From contig NZ_JAQYUS010000002.1 of the NCBI RefSeq assembly GCF_030686865.1, forward strand, positions 1-64,000: 64,000 bases of DNA, given 5' to 3'. Made by a program: the position numbers and the translations under genes. Shown here piece after piece: positions 40,261 through 48,209 of the stretch (the stretch's first letter is position 1; each line of letters begins with the position of its first letter). Under the pieces are notes generated by a model that was given only the letters and a program-made list of their open reading frames with translations, was not told the DNA's origin and did not search any database. The DNA is from Kaistella sp. SH40-3 (GTDB taxonomy: Bacteria > Bacteroidota > Bacteroidia > Flavobacteriales > Weeksellaceae).

Positions 40261-42588
40261 TTAAATCTTCGTCAGTTTCGCAAATTTCAGAATCAAGTTC
40301 TTTTCGCCTTCATGCTGAAATTTCACTTTTGCTTTTATATTTTGCGCATCCGTTCCATCCAGGAAAATAACTTCTCCTACACCAAAACGATCGTGCCGAA
40401 CGCGGTCTCCAACTTCGATATCTTGCGAAGAGTTTCCGCTTGGATTAATGATTCTCGCCGTGGCCACCGGTTTTAAATTTTGTGGAATCGGAGTAGGCTC
40501 ATTTTTTTCAATGGTTTTCTTCGGTTCTTTCTTTTTAAAGAATCTCGGTTCTGCAGGTTCATCATCGAAAATATTCGATTTTAAACCAGAATTATTCATG
40601 AAACGACTTTCAGTTGCTGGATTAATAAATTCCAGATATTGTTCATCAACTTCACTTAAAAAACGGGAAGGTTCCGCACTCGTTATTTTCCCCCACTGAA
40701 AACGGGAAACTGCATACGTAAAAAACACTTGCTTTTCTGCTCTAGTTAAGGCTACATAAAACAATCTTCGTTCTTCTTCTAATTCCTCACGCGTGGAAGA
40801 ACTCATAAAACTTGGAAATAGATTTTCCTCTAAACCAACCACGTGAACAACTGGAAACTCTAAACCTTTTGAAAGGTGAATCGTCATTAATGAAACTTGG
40901 TCACCATCTTCATTTTTATCGGTTTGCGTATCTGCAGACAATGCAATGTTTTCTAAAAAACTAGAAAGTGAGGCGTCACCGTCCTCTAACTGCTGCTGTT
41001 CTTCAATAAAACCTTGCATAGAGTTCATTAACTCCTGAATGTTTTCTACTCTCGAAATTCCTTCGGGTGTTTGATCGTCTTTTAAAAATTTAATAATTCC
41101 ACTTCTCTTGGCAACTTCCATCGCCACATTGTACGCATTTTCAGTTTTTAACATGACCTGAAATGCTTTAATCATGGACCAGAAATCTGCAAGTTTGGTT
41201 AAGATGCCATTATTTAAACCTAAGTTTGGGGCATAAAAACCAAGATTATCTAATACCTGAGAAACCGACACATTTTGAGAATCTGCAAAGACAATCAATT
41301 TATTTTGAGTCGTTTCCCCGATTCCACGTGCCGGATAATTGATAATCCGAGTCAACGCTTCAGAATCATTTTCATTGACTAAAATCCGAAGATAGCCGAT
41401 GAGATCTTTTACTTCTTTTCTTTGGTAAAAAGACAATCCACCATAAACTTTATACGGAATATTCTTCCTTCTCAAAGCATCTTCAAAAGCCCGGGTTTGA
41501 GAATTTGTTCTATATAAAATAGCAAAATCTGTAAATCTTTTCTGATCAGAATTGTGTTGTTCCCAAATATTAGAAGCTACGAAATTGGCCTCATCAGCAT
41601 CTGAAAGGGAACGATAAATTTTAATTTTCTCACCCTCTTCATTATCGCTGAAAACATTTTTCTTGAACTGCTGTAAGTTTTTCGAAATTACCACATTTGC
41701 AGCATTAACGATGTTTTGAGTGGAGCGGTAATTTTGTTCCAATGAAACGGTCACCGCATCGGGATAATCTTTTTTAAAGTTTAAAATATTATAAATATTT
41801 GCACCACGGAAAGAGTAAATCGATTGTGCATCGTCTCCTACCACACAGATATTTTCAAATTTCGACGCCAAAGCTTTCACAATTAAATATTGCGAATGGT
41901 TCGTATCCTGGTACTCATCAACTAAAATATAACGGAACCGATCTTGGTATTTCGCTAGAACTTCCGGAAACCTGGTCAACAATTCATTGGTTCTTAAAAG
42001 TAAATCATCGAAATCCATGGCTCCATTTCGGAAACAGACCTCTACATATTTTTGATAAATCGCCCCTATATTTTTCATGTTGGCGCGTTCATCGGCCTCC
42101 ATAAGTTCGGGATTATTGAAATAGGCTTTTACCGTTACGAGGTTATTTTTATAAGAAGAAATTCTTGCCTGAACTTTCTTTGGCTTGTATAAATCAGAAT
42201 CAATTTTGAGTTCTTTTAAAACTTTTCGAATCACATTTAAAGAATCCTGAGAATCGTAAATTGTAAAGTTAGAAGGGAAACCAATATAATGTGCTTCCGA
42301 TCGTAAGATTCTGGCAAAAACAGAGTGAAAAGTTCCCATCCAAAGTGATCTTGCTTCGCTTTGTCCAACCACTTTCGCAATCCTTTCTTTCATCTCTTTT
42401 GCGGCCTTATTGGTAAAAGTTAAAGACAGAATATTAAAAGGATCCACCAAGTTGGTAATCAAATGAGCGATACGCATAGTGAGAACTCGGGTTTTTCCGG
42501 AACCAGCGCCAGCAAGCACCATCAAAGGTCCTTCAAGTGTTGTTACGGCTTCATACTGCGCTTCATTTAATCCTTTTAAGTACTCCAT
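40261..42588 (-). CDS. uvrD: UvrD/PcrA-type superfamily 1 DNA helicase
   Basis: 775 residues. Helicase motifs in order: Walker A GAGSGKTR (27-34), TFTNKAAKEMKERI, FHSVFARILR, DEYQDTNHSQY (Walker B), VVGDDAQSIYSFRGA, LEQNYRSTQNIV, VSLMTIHLSKGLEFPVVHVVGLEENLFP and FYVALTRAEKQ. The C-terminal tail has a Tudor-like segment (VGDRVRHDRFGVGEVIFLDG), as in PcrA/UvrD of many bacteria. It unwinds DNA 3'-5' in repair and removes obstacles to replication. Minus-strand -7 box upstream. Confidence 0.95.
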   Translation of the reverse strand: MEYLKGLNEAQYEAVTTLEGPLMVLAGAGSGKTRVLTMRIAHLITNLVDPFNILSLTFTNKAAKEMKERIAKVVGQSEARSLWMGTFHSVFARILRSEAHYIGFPSNFTIYDSQDSLNVIRKVLKELKIDSDLYKPKKVQARISSYKNNLVTVKAYFNNPELMEADERANMKNIGAIYQKYVEVCFRNGAMDFDDLLLRTNELLTRFPEVLAKYQDRFRYILVDEYQDTNHSQYLIVKALASKFENICVVGDDAQSIYSFRGANIYNILNFKKDYPDAVTVSLEQNYRSTQNIVNAANVVISKNLQQFKKNVFSDNEEGEKIKIYRSLSDADEANFVASNIWEQHNSDQKRFTDFAILYRTNSQTRAFEDALRRKNIPYKVYGGLSFYQRKEVKDLIGYLRILVNENDSEALTRIINYPARGIGETTQNKLIVFADSQNVSVSQVLDNLGFYAPNLGLNNGILTKLADFWSMIKAFQVMLKTENAYNVAMEVAKRSGIIKFLKDDQTPEGISRVENIQELMNSMQGFIEEQQQLEDGDASLSSFLENIALSADTQTDKNEDGDQVSLMTIHLSKGLEFPVVHVVGLEENLFPSFMSSSTREELEEERRLFYVALTRAEKQVFFTYAVSRFQWGKITSAEPSRFLSEVDEQYLEFINPATESRFMNNSGLKSNIFDDEPAEPRFFKKKEPKKTIEKNEPTPIPQNLKPVATARIINPSGNSSQDIEVGDRVRHDRFGVGEVIFLDGTDAQNIKAKVKFQHEGEKNLILKFAKLTKI

Positions 42589-42608
42589 TTATGTAAAAAT
42601 TTGACTGA

Positions 42609-42616
42609 CAAAGGTA
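42609..42616 (-). promoter_or_regulatory. -7 box of the UvrD/PcrA gene
   Basis: Minus strand TACCTTTG, exact TAnnTTTG match, 20 bases before the ATG. No TTG at the right distance. Confidence 0.4.
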
Positions 42617-42861
42617 CATATTTTATAGCCTTTTTAAAAATCACTATTTTAAATTTAAATATAGAAAAATTCACTATTAGTTGTAGTCTTCATTGTAACC
42701 AGAAGTTCACAAAACATAAAACCTCAAACTTATGACTTAGATATTTACTTAGGAAAAGACGGTTAATTTTAATTAATGTTTTAACAATTCATTAGAATTT
42801 ATATATTTCTATAAAAACGCAACAATTCTTCATTAAAGTAAAGATTTAACAAAAATAATCT
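42617..42861. other. AT-rich divergent intergenic region, no gene seen
   Basis: The 304-base gap between the helicase gene and secG carries a -7 box at each end and nothing else I can support: no open frame, hairpin or RNA gene. Confidence 0.7.
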
Positions 42862-42869
42862 TATATTTG
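42862..42869 (+). promoter_or_regulatory. -7 box of secG
   Basis: TATATTTG, exact TAnnTTTG match, 23 bases before the ATG at 42893. Confidence 0.45.
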
Positions 42870-42892
42870 CACACTAAAATTCAGAACAAAAA

Positions 42893-43243
42893 ATGGGCAC
42901 TATATTTACATTATTCATGGTTCTTATCATGATTGCGAGTATCTTACTAATCATTATGGTAATGGCACAAAACCCAAAAGGTGGCGGTCTTTCAGGAACT
43001 TTCGGTGGAACTTCTTCTGCCCAATTCGGAGTTCAGCGAACCAATGACTTTATGGAAAAGGCTACTTGGACTTTAGGAATTATTATCGTTGTATTGATTT
43101 TGTTAAGCGTTATTTTGACTGCAAAACCAAGTCAAGCGTTTCAGAAAGCGGCTCCTGCAAAAACAGAAGCACCAGCACCTCAAACTGCGCCTGGAACTAA
43201 CAATGCCGTAACAATGCCGATTCCTGCTCCAGCAGATAAATAA
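42893..43243 (+). CDS. secG: Protein translocase subunit SecG
   Basis: 116 residues. Two membrane helices (about 4-25 and 55-75) flank the conserved cytoplasmic loop QNPKGGGLSGTFGGTSSAQFGVQRTNDFMEKATW. The tail after residue 80 is a Pro/Ala-rich extension (KAAPAKTEAPAPQTAPG) often seen in Bacteroidota. It belongs to the SecYEG translocon in the inner membrane. Monocistronic, with a -7 box before and a palindromic terminator after. Confidence 0.95.
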   Translation: MGTIFTLFMVLIMIASILLIIMVMAQNPKGGGLSGTFGGTSSAQFGVQRTNDFMEKATWTLGIIIVVLILLSVILTAKPSQAFQKAAPAKTEAPAPQTAPGTNNAVTMPIPAPADK

Positions 43244-43266
43244 GAGAAGTATTTTTACTAAATATA

Positions 43267-43298
43267 AAAGAGATATTCAATTGAATATCTCTTTTTTT
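43267..43298. terminator. Terminator after secG, possibly bidirectional
   Basis: AAAGAGATATTCAA (43267-43280) directly followed by its reverse complement TTGAATATCTCTTT, then seven T. It lies between convergent genes. Confidence 0.8.
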
Positions 43299-43317
43299 GG
43301 CTTAATAATTATTTTAA

Positions 43318-44358
43318 TTAATTGGAGGTCTGAAAAGTGGAATGATATTTTTTCCAATACTCATCTTGGTCTTCTAGAAATAAGCATTTGATCCAGGAAT
43401 CCAAGGTCATCATTTCTAAAATTTCGGGATTTATTTTCTTAAAATCTGACTTAAAAAAGCCTGCATCAACGTCTAATTGTTGACGATCCAAGACAAAGAT
43501 ATTATCTTCATTAAAGAAACTATAATTCTTAATATCTGTATTGGTAGTCAAAAGTTTTTTACCAGAGGCTAAAGTCTCAAAAGTTCTCATGGTTAAACCA
43601 TCTTGAAAGGGTTTATTAATATCTAAAACAGAACGCGATTGTGCATAAATTTCAGCAATATCGGAATGTTTTAGTTTTTTGAAACTCAATTTATTGATGT
43701 CAAATTCCTTTAAATTTTGATCAAAAATTTTCTTTAATAAAAATGCAATTTTTCCTGGTGCGTAATAATAAAAATAGGTTTTAAGATTTTTTTTATTACA
43801 CGAATCAGTAACTTTTTCACCGATTAAATAACGGTCTGTATGCGCACTACCGATAAATACGAGATCAAATTTGAGCGGAACATTCTCAATTAAATTAGCA
43901 TAATCATTAATAAAAAACAAAGGCCTGAAATGCAGATTATATCGGTGCGCGTCTTTTGGTTCGAAGGTGAAACTTTTGTCGAAATAAGAATAGAGTTTTA
44001 ATGATTTTGGGTATTCTTCTACTGCATCGTAGGAATAATAAATCATTTTTGCAGAAGCATGGTATTTTTTAAATTTTTCCAGGAAAAAATATGGAATCGT
44101 TTCTCCTTTGATCAAAAGAAAAAAATCATAATTCCGAGTTTTGGTCTCCTTTCTAATTTTTTGATAGTAAGAATTAATTCTCCTGAAATAAAAATTCTTG
44201 TTGACCCGAATAATCCCTTTGGACAAAACGGAATCTGAAGGTCTTTCATTAAAAAAATCTACCTCTGCTCCCAACTCCCTAAGTCGTTTTGCTATTGCCT
44301 GTTCATAACCGAAAAAGTTAGCAGACAAAAACAGTATTTTTTTACGTTGCAAAATCAT
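43318..44358 (-). CDS. Glycosyltransferase (GT-B, CgeB-like)
   Basis: 346 residues, soluble. Start KKILFLSANFFGYEQAIAKRLRELGAEVDFF fits a GT-B N-terminal Rossmann domain. The C-terminal domain contains DLVFIGSAHTDRY, then AEIYAQSRSVLDINKPFQDGLTMRTFETLASGKKLLTTN, the acceptor/donor-site pattern of CgeB-like and capsule/LPS transferases. Its start overlaps the stop of the epimerase gene by 4 bases (ATGA), so translation is coupled. It probably adds a sugar to a surface glycan; the sugar is unknown. Confidence 0.8.
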   Translation of the reverse strand: MILQRKKILFLSANFFGYEQAIAKRLRELGAEVDFFNERPSDSVLSKGIIRVNKNFYFRRINSYYQKIRKETKTRNYDFFLLIKGETIPYFFLEKFKKYHASAKMIYYSYDAVEEYPKSLKLYSYFDKSFTFEPKDAHRYNLHFRPLFFINDYANLIENVPLKFDLVFIGSAHTDRYLIGEKVTDSCNKKNLKTYFYYYAPGKIAFLLKKIFDQNLKEFDINKLSFKKLKHSDIAEIYAQSRSVLDINKPFQDGLTMRTFETLASGKKLLTTNTDIKNYSFFNEDNIFVLDRQQLDVDAGFFKSDFKKINPEILEMMTLDSWIKCLFLEDQDEYWKKYHSTFQTSN

Positions 44359-45494
44359 GATTTCAAAAATCCTTTATCTTTTATTTCTTGTAAAGATTGA
44401 TTGAAATGACTATCAATACGTGGTTGCTGTAAAACCCAATTTGTAAAATCCCGAATTCCTTTTTCAAAACTCACTTTTGGCTGAAAATCTAAAAGGCGCT
44501 TTGCTTGATCTAAATCTGCAAAATTATGCCGGATATCGCCTATTCTAAAATCGCCACTAACTTCTACTGGAACATTCTTTTCATAAGCATTTGCCAAAAC
44601 ATTTGCGACCTTTAACACATTGGTCGCAATACCAGTTCCGATATTAATCGTCTCGTTATTAGCAATTGCTAATTCTAAACTTCTGATAGTTAACTCAACA
44701 GTATCTTCGATGTTAATGAAATCTCGAGTCATTAAACCATCTTCGAAAATATTGAGCGCTTTTCCGTTTAAAATCAGGTTAGAAAAAATAGATAAAATTC
44801 CAGTATACGGATTGACCAATGATTGTCCCACGCCGAAAACGTTTTGGTAGCGCAGAATTACGAAATTAATCCCAATGGATTCACAAACCATTTTAACCAT
44901 TTGTTCCTGCTGAAGTTTGGTTAATCCGTAAAAAGAAGTTGGATGTAATTTTGAATTTTCGTCAGTTGCGCATGGTTTTAGGATTTCACCACTTATATTA
45001 ATCATTTCAAAGTTTCCAGTTTGCATTAATTCCACAGATCTGCTCTTTGGATAAAAAGATTTCGATTGAGAATTAACATACTTTCCTTCACCGTAAACCG
45101 CTCTGGAAGAAGCCAAAACAACTTTCTTAACCGAGTTCTTTTGATTGACCAAAATATCCAGAAGCAAAGCTGTTCCGGAAACATTAACATGATTATACTT
45201 TTCAATCGAATACATGGACTGACCTGTACCCGTTTCTGCTGCTAAATGTATAATTGCATCTTGACCTTCAATTGCTTGTTCTACGTCTTTTCTTTGTGTA
45301 ATATCCCCTTTAATGAAAATTACCTTTCCTAAAATACTTTGATATAATGAAGATTTTTCTGGATTTGCACCATGAATCTGTTCCGATAAATTATCTAAAA
45401 CGGTAACACTATAACCACGACTTACTAATTTCAGGGCTAAATTACTACCGATAAATCCGGCTCCTCCGGTGATTAATATATTTTTCAAACTCAT
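44355..45494 (-). CDS. NAD-dependent nucleotide-sugar epimerase, dTDP-L-rhamnose 4-epimerase-like
   Basis: 379 residues from ATG 45494. A TTG at 45599 would add 35 residues unlike the family, so I reject it. Rossmann motif ITGGAGFIGSNLALKL; VVLASSRAVYGEG; catalytic Tyr and Lys in FYGLTKLQQEQ; RYQNVFGVGQSL and RDFINIEDTV. The AAETGTGQSMY segment recalls dTDP-L-rhamnose 4-epimerases (Tll/WbiB), which make dTDP-6-deoxy-L-talose. A related epimerase activity is equally possible. It is cotranscribed with two glycosyltransferases. Confidence 0.75.
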   Translation of the reverse strand: MSLKNILITGGAGFIGSNLALKLVSRGYSVTVLDNLSEQIHGANPEKSSLYQSILGKVIFIKGDITQRKDVEQAIEGQDAIIHLAAETGTGQSMYSIEKYNHVNVSGTALLLDILVNQKNSVKKVVLASSRAVYGEGKYVNSQSKSFYPKSRSVELMQTGNFEMINISGEILKPCATDENSKLHPTSFYGLTKLQQEQMVKMVCESIGINFVILRYQNVFGVGQSLVNPYTGILSIFSNLILNGKALNIFEDGLMTRDFINIEDTVELTIRSLELAIANNETINIGTGIATNVLKVANVLANAYEKNVPVEVSGDFRIGDIRHNFADLDQAKRLLDFQPKVSFEKGIRDFTNWVLQQPRIDSHFNQSLQEIKDKGFLKS

Positions 45495-45605
45495 GCTTTT
45501 GTTACTTCCCAAAGTTCGGGTTTTATATTTTAACTTATTCAAAAAAACAAAGATATTTTCTTTATAAATGAACCATCTTAAAACTGTTACGTGCTTCAAA
45601 AGTAG

Positions 45606-46415
45606 TTACTTTCCCTGTAATTTCAAAAATTGATTCCGACTGATTCTTACTAAATATTTCAATTTATAAAAAAGATAATATCCTACGTACTCTATAAAAT
45701 TAATTCTTTTTGCGCTTAAAACTTCTTTCAGATTTTTCTGAAAACCTTTTTCCATTTCTTCTAAATTTGCGGAAAGACCTGAAACTCCAAACGTTCTTTT
45801 TCCGGCACCAGCCAAAACCAATTCTTCATTCAAAATCGACATTTGGTTATGCTCAGAAACTTTCAGCCAATAATTTAAATCTTCGGCATATCGCTGATTA
45901 TCATCAAAATACCCACTATTATCTAAAACCTTTCGTTTAAAAATAACGGTTGAAGGTTGGGTTTCATTTCTAAACATTAAGTTACCGAAAGAAATGTTCG
46001 CCAGATTATTTTCACCGACTTTATAGGGATAAAGGATATCGTGGTTTTTCCGTCGACAGCTCAGAAAATCAATTTCAAATTTTTTACTTTCTAAGAAACT
46101 CATTTGCCTTTCTATTTTCGTAGGATACCATTCGTCATCAGCATCTAACAAAGCGATATAATGACCTTTCGCTAATTTTAATCCTGCATTTCTGGCTTTT
46201 GAAACGCCACCATTTTCTTGATTAATCAAGCTAATATTAAGAATTGAATTTTCCTGAATATAATTTTCAACCACTTCCCTACTTTTATCGGTAGAACCAT
46301 CATTCACAATAATAATCTCAAATCTTTCCGTTGGAAAAGTTTGTTTTTTTACAGACTCTAAAGCGTTAAGAATAACGAGTTCTGCATTATACATGGGAAT
46401 AACTACGGAAATCAT
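45606..46415 (-). CDS. Family 2 glycosyltransferase
   Basis: 269 residues. GT-A fold with ISVVIPMYNAELVILNALESVKKQ, IIIVNDGSTDKS (donor site), GGVSKARNAGLKLAKGHYIALLDADDEWYP (DxD-like DAD) and RYAEDLNYWLKVSEH (ED). No membrane segment. It likely adds a sugar to a lipid-linked surface polysaccharide. It begins 12 bases after the truncated membrane-protein gene and precedes the epimerase. Confidence 0.9.
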   Translation of the reverse strand: MISVVIPMYNAELVILNALESVKKQTFPTERFEIIIVNDGSTDKSREVVENYIQENSILNISLINQENGGVSKARNAGLKLAKGHYIALLDADDEWYPTKIERQMSFLESKKFEIDFLSCRRKNHDILYPYKVGENNLANISFGNLMFRNETQPSTVIFKRKVLDNSGYFDDNQRYAEDLNYWLKVSEHNQMSILNEELVLAGAGKRTFGVSGLSANLEEMEKGFQKNLKEVLSAKRINFIEYVGYYLFYKLKYLVRISRNQFLKLQGK

Positions 46416-46427
46416 TTCAGGTTGATA

Positions 46428-46967
46428 TTAAAATTTCTTTTTAAAATGAAAATCAAACTTATAATTATCAAAAACTTTAAAAATCAAATAAGAGAACAGG
46501 AGAAAACTAAACGATTGCAAGAAACCAACACTTCCGAACAGGAAATAAAACGGCATTCCTAGGATCATTAAAAAGGGTAAGTTGGAGGATTCTCTGCCTA
46601 AGAAATCTTTAATATTATAAGGATATTCATTATTGAAAATGGCTTTAATCCCAACTTCCATCGCGTCCCAACGGTCGACATTTAATGAATTTCCGTCAAC
46701 ATAATAATTGAGTCCAATACTAAAAAGGAAAAAGACCGCCACTAAAATCCAGTATAAATATTTATAAATAATCTCTTTCAGATCACTTTTAATGTAAAGT
46801 ACACTAATGGAGAAAATAGCGATAATATAAATAGGTAATAAATACAAGGAAAACTGGCCACCATATTTTATTACAAACAACCCATTAACAAAGAGATACA
46901 TAAAAAAAACACCCCATTTTTGAAGGATATTTTTAATAGAAACTGGAATAGTATTGAGTAGTTGCAT
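46428..46967 (-). CDS. Integral membrane protein of the glycan locus, probably truncated
   Basis: 179 residues with about five membrane helices: near 17-35, 40-57, 67-85, 128-144 and 148-165. The luminal-type loop VDRWDAMEVGIKAIFNNEYPYNIKDFLGRESSNLPF looks like the start of a polytopic glycosyltransferase (GT-C/DUF2029 type), which is normally 350-450 residues. Here it stops at a basic FHFKKKF end just before the next gene. No continuation was seen in other frames, so a deletion is more likely than a frameshift. Whether the short form is functional is unknown. Confidence 0.6.
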   Translation of the reverse strand: MQLLNTIPVSIKNILQKWGVFFMYLFVNGLFVIKYGGQFSLYLLPIYIIAIFSISVLYIKSDLKEIIYKYLYWILVAVFFLFSIGLNYYVDGNSLNVDRWDAMEVGIKAIFNNEYPYNIKDFLGRESSNLPFLMILGMPFYFLFGSVGFLQSFSFLLFSYLIFKVFDNYKFDFHFKKKF

Positions 46968-46985
46968 TGGTAATTTTCGTAAATA

Positions 46986-47600
46986 TTAAGAACTGCTTTC
47001 ACTATAAGGCAAACGGTTCTGAATCGATCTTCCCAATGAAATCTCATCCGCATATTCTAACTCATCGCCTACTGAAATCCCACGAGCTATGGTAGAAAAA
47101 CGAACGGATGAATTTTTGAATCTTTTATAAATATAATAAGCTGTAGTATCGCCTTCCATGGTGGCACTTAAAGCGAAAATAAGTTCTTTCACGATGCCGC
47201 TTTCTAACTTTTTTTCGATGGATGAAATATTCAACTTATTCGGTCCAATTCCTTCCATGGGAGAAATTTTACCACCCAATACTAAATATTTTCCCCGGAA
47301 TTTTCCTGTATTTTCAATAGCCATAACATCGCGAACATCTTCTACTAAGCAAAGTAACTCTTCAGTTCTTTTAGGATTTGAACAAATTTCGCAAATTTCG
47401 GAATCTGAAAAATTATGACAATCTCTGCAATATTTAATTTCGGTGACTAACTTTTTTAAAGAATCACCCAAACTAATCGCCTGACTCTGGGGTTGCTTGA
47501 GCAGATGCAAAGCCAAACGTAACGCTGACTTCTTGCCAATTCCAGGTAAACCAGAAATTTCATCTACGGCTTTTGCTAATACTTTGCTCGGATAATCCAT
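46986..47600 (-). CDS. recR: Recombination mediator RecR
   Basis: 204 residues, the usual length. The helix-hairpin-helix [20 protein letters not shown] (15-34) is followed by a C4 zinc finger (Cys58, Cys61, Cys70, Cys73), then a Toprim domain ([45 protein letters not shown]) and [19 protein letters not shown]. It works with RecO to load RecA on gapped DNA. A well-spaced promoter lies only 4 bases before the ATG, so the mRNA should be leaderless or nearly so. Confidence 0.96.
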   Translation of the reverse strand: MDYPSKVLAKAVDEISGLPGIGKKSALRLALHLLKQPQSQAISLGDSLKKLVTEIKYCRDCHNFSDSEICEICSNPKRTEELLCLVEDVRDVMAIENTGKFRGKYLVLGGKISPMEGIGPNKLNISSIEKKLESGIVKELIFALSATMEGDTTAYYIYKRFKNSSVRFSTIARGISVGDELEYADEISLGRSIQNRLPYSESSS

Positions 47601-47604
47601 TTCA

Positions 47605-47635
47605 CAAAAATATAGTTTAAATAAAGATTTTGCAA
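47605..47635 (-). promoter_or_regulatory. Promoter of recR, very close to the start codon
   Basis: Minus strand TTG (47635-47633), 20 bases, TATTTTTG (47612-47605), then 4 bases to the ATG at 47600. Both elements and spacing fit the Bacteroidota consensus. Confidence 0.55.
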
Positions 47636-47706
47636 GTTTAGTTGTACAAGATTGGTGGGAAATTAGGGCTTTTTAAAAATGAAAAAAGACCAATAAATCG
47701 ATATTG

Positions 47707-48207
47707 TTACCGTTCTAGTTCACTCTTTCTCTTTTCAATTTCTTTAACAAAATCATCAGGATTTTCAGGGCTGATGATATATACTTTTCCGGACTTTAAA
47801 ATCATCTTTACTTTCTTATGTCTGTTGGTCACATACCAAACATCTTTACCATTAAAATAGCCGAAATAACCGAACAGTCCGCCAACTCCAAAAGTTCTCA
47901 AATTCAAGCCTAATTTTTCAATCTTAGCAATCGTTTCGATGTTATCAATGTTGATTAAAACTGGACCAAATAAATTTTTAATTAAAATTTGATCATCAGA
48001 AACTGCGATTCTTTTAGGTATAAATCCGTATGAAATAAAAATAGCGCCATACATCAAAACAAAACTCGTTACTAAAAAGACAGGTTGTGGCTGATCAGAT
48101 AAGAAGGTTGAAAATGGCAACAGAAGTAGAAAAAACAAAACAATTACTGTTATGATCTTTGTTGTGTTATCCATTTTCGCAGTGCTGAATTCTTTCACAT
48201 TCATCAT
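47707..48207 (-). CDS. Membrane-anchored bacterial PH-domain protein
   Basis: 166 residues. Two membrane helices (about 18-36 and 43-60) precede a small beta-rich domain (RIAVSDDQILIKNLFGPVLINIDNIETIAKIE, then TNRHKKVKMILKSGKVYIISPENPDDFVKEIEKR). This is the bacterial PH-like fold often found in such two-helix proteins. Role unknown. It begins 2 bases after the M1 peptidase gene, so the two are co-transcribed. Confidence 0.7.
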   Translation of the reverse strand: MMNVKEFSTAKMDNTTKIITVIVLFFLLLLPFSTFLSDQPQPVFLVTSFVLMYGAIFISYGFIPKRIAVSDDQILIKNLFGPVLINIDNIETIAKIEKLGLNLRTFGVGGLFGYFGYFNGKDVWYVTNRHKKVKMILKSGKVYIISPENPDDFVKEIEKRKSELER

Positions 48208-48209
48208 TT

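Noticed and set aside
45495-45599. TTG start extending the epimerase by 35 residues
   Set aside because: The extension has no family counterpart and would precede the normal Rossmann start.
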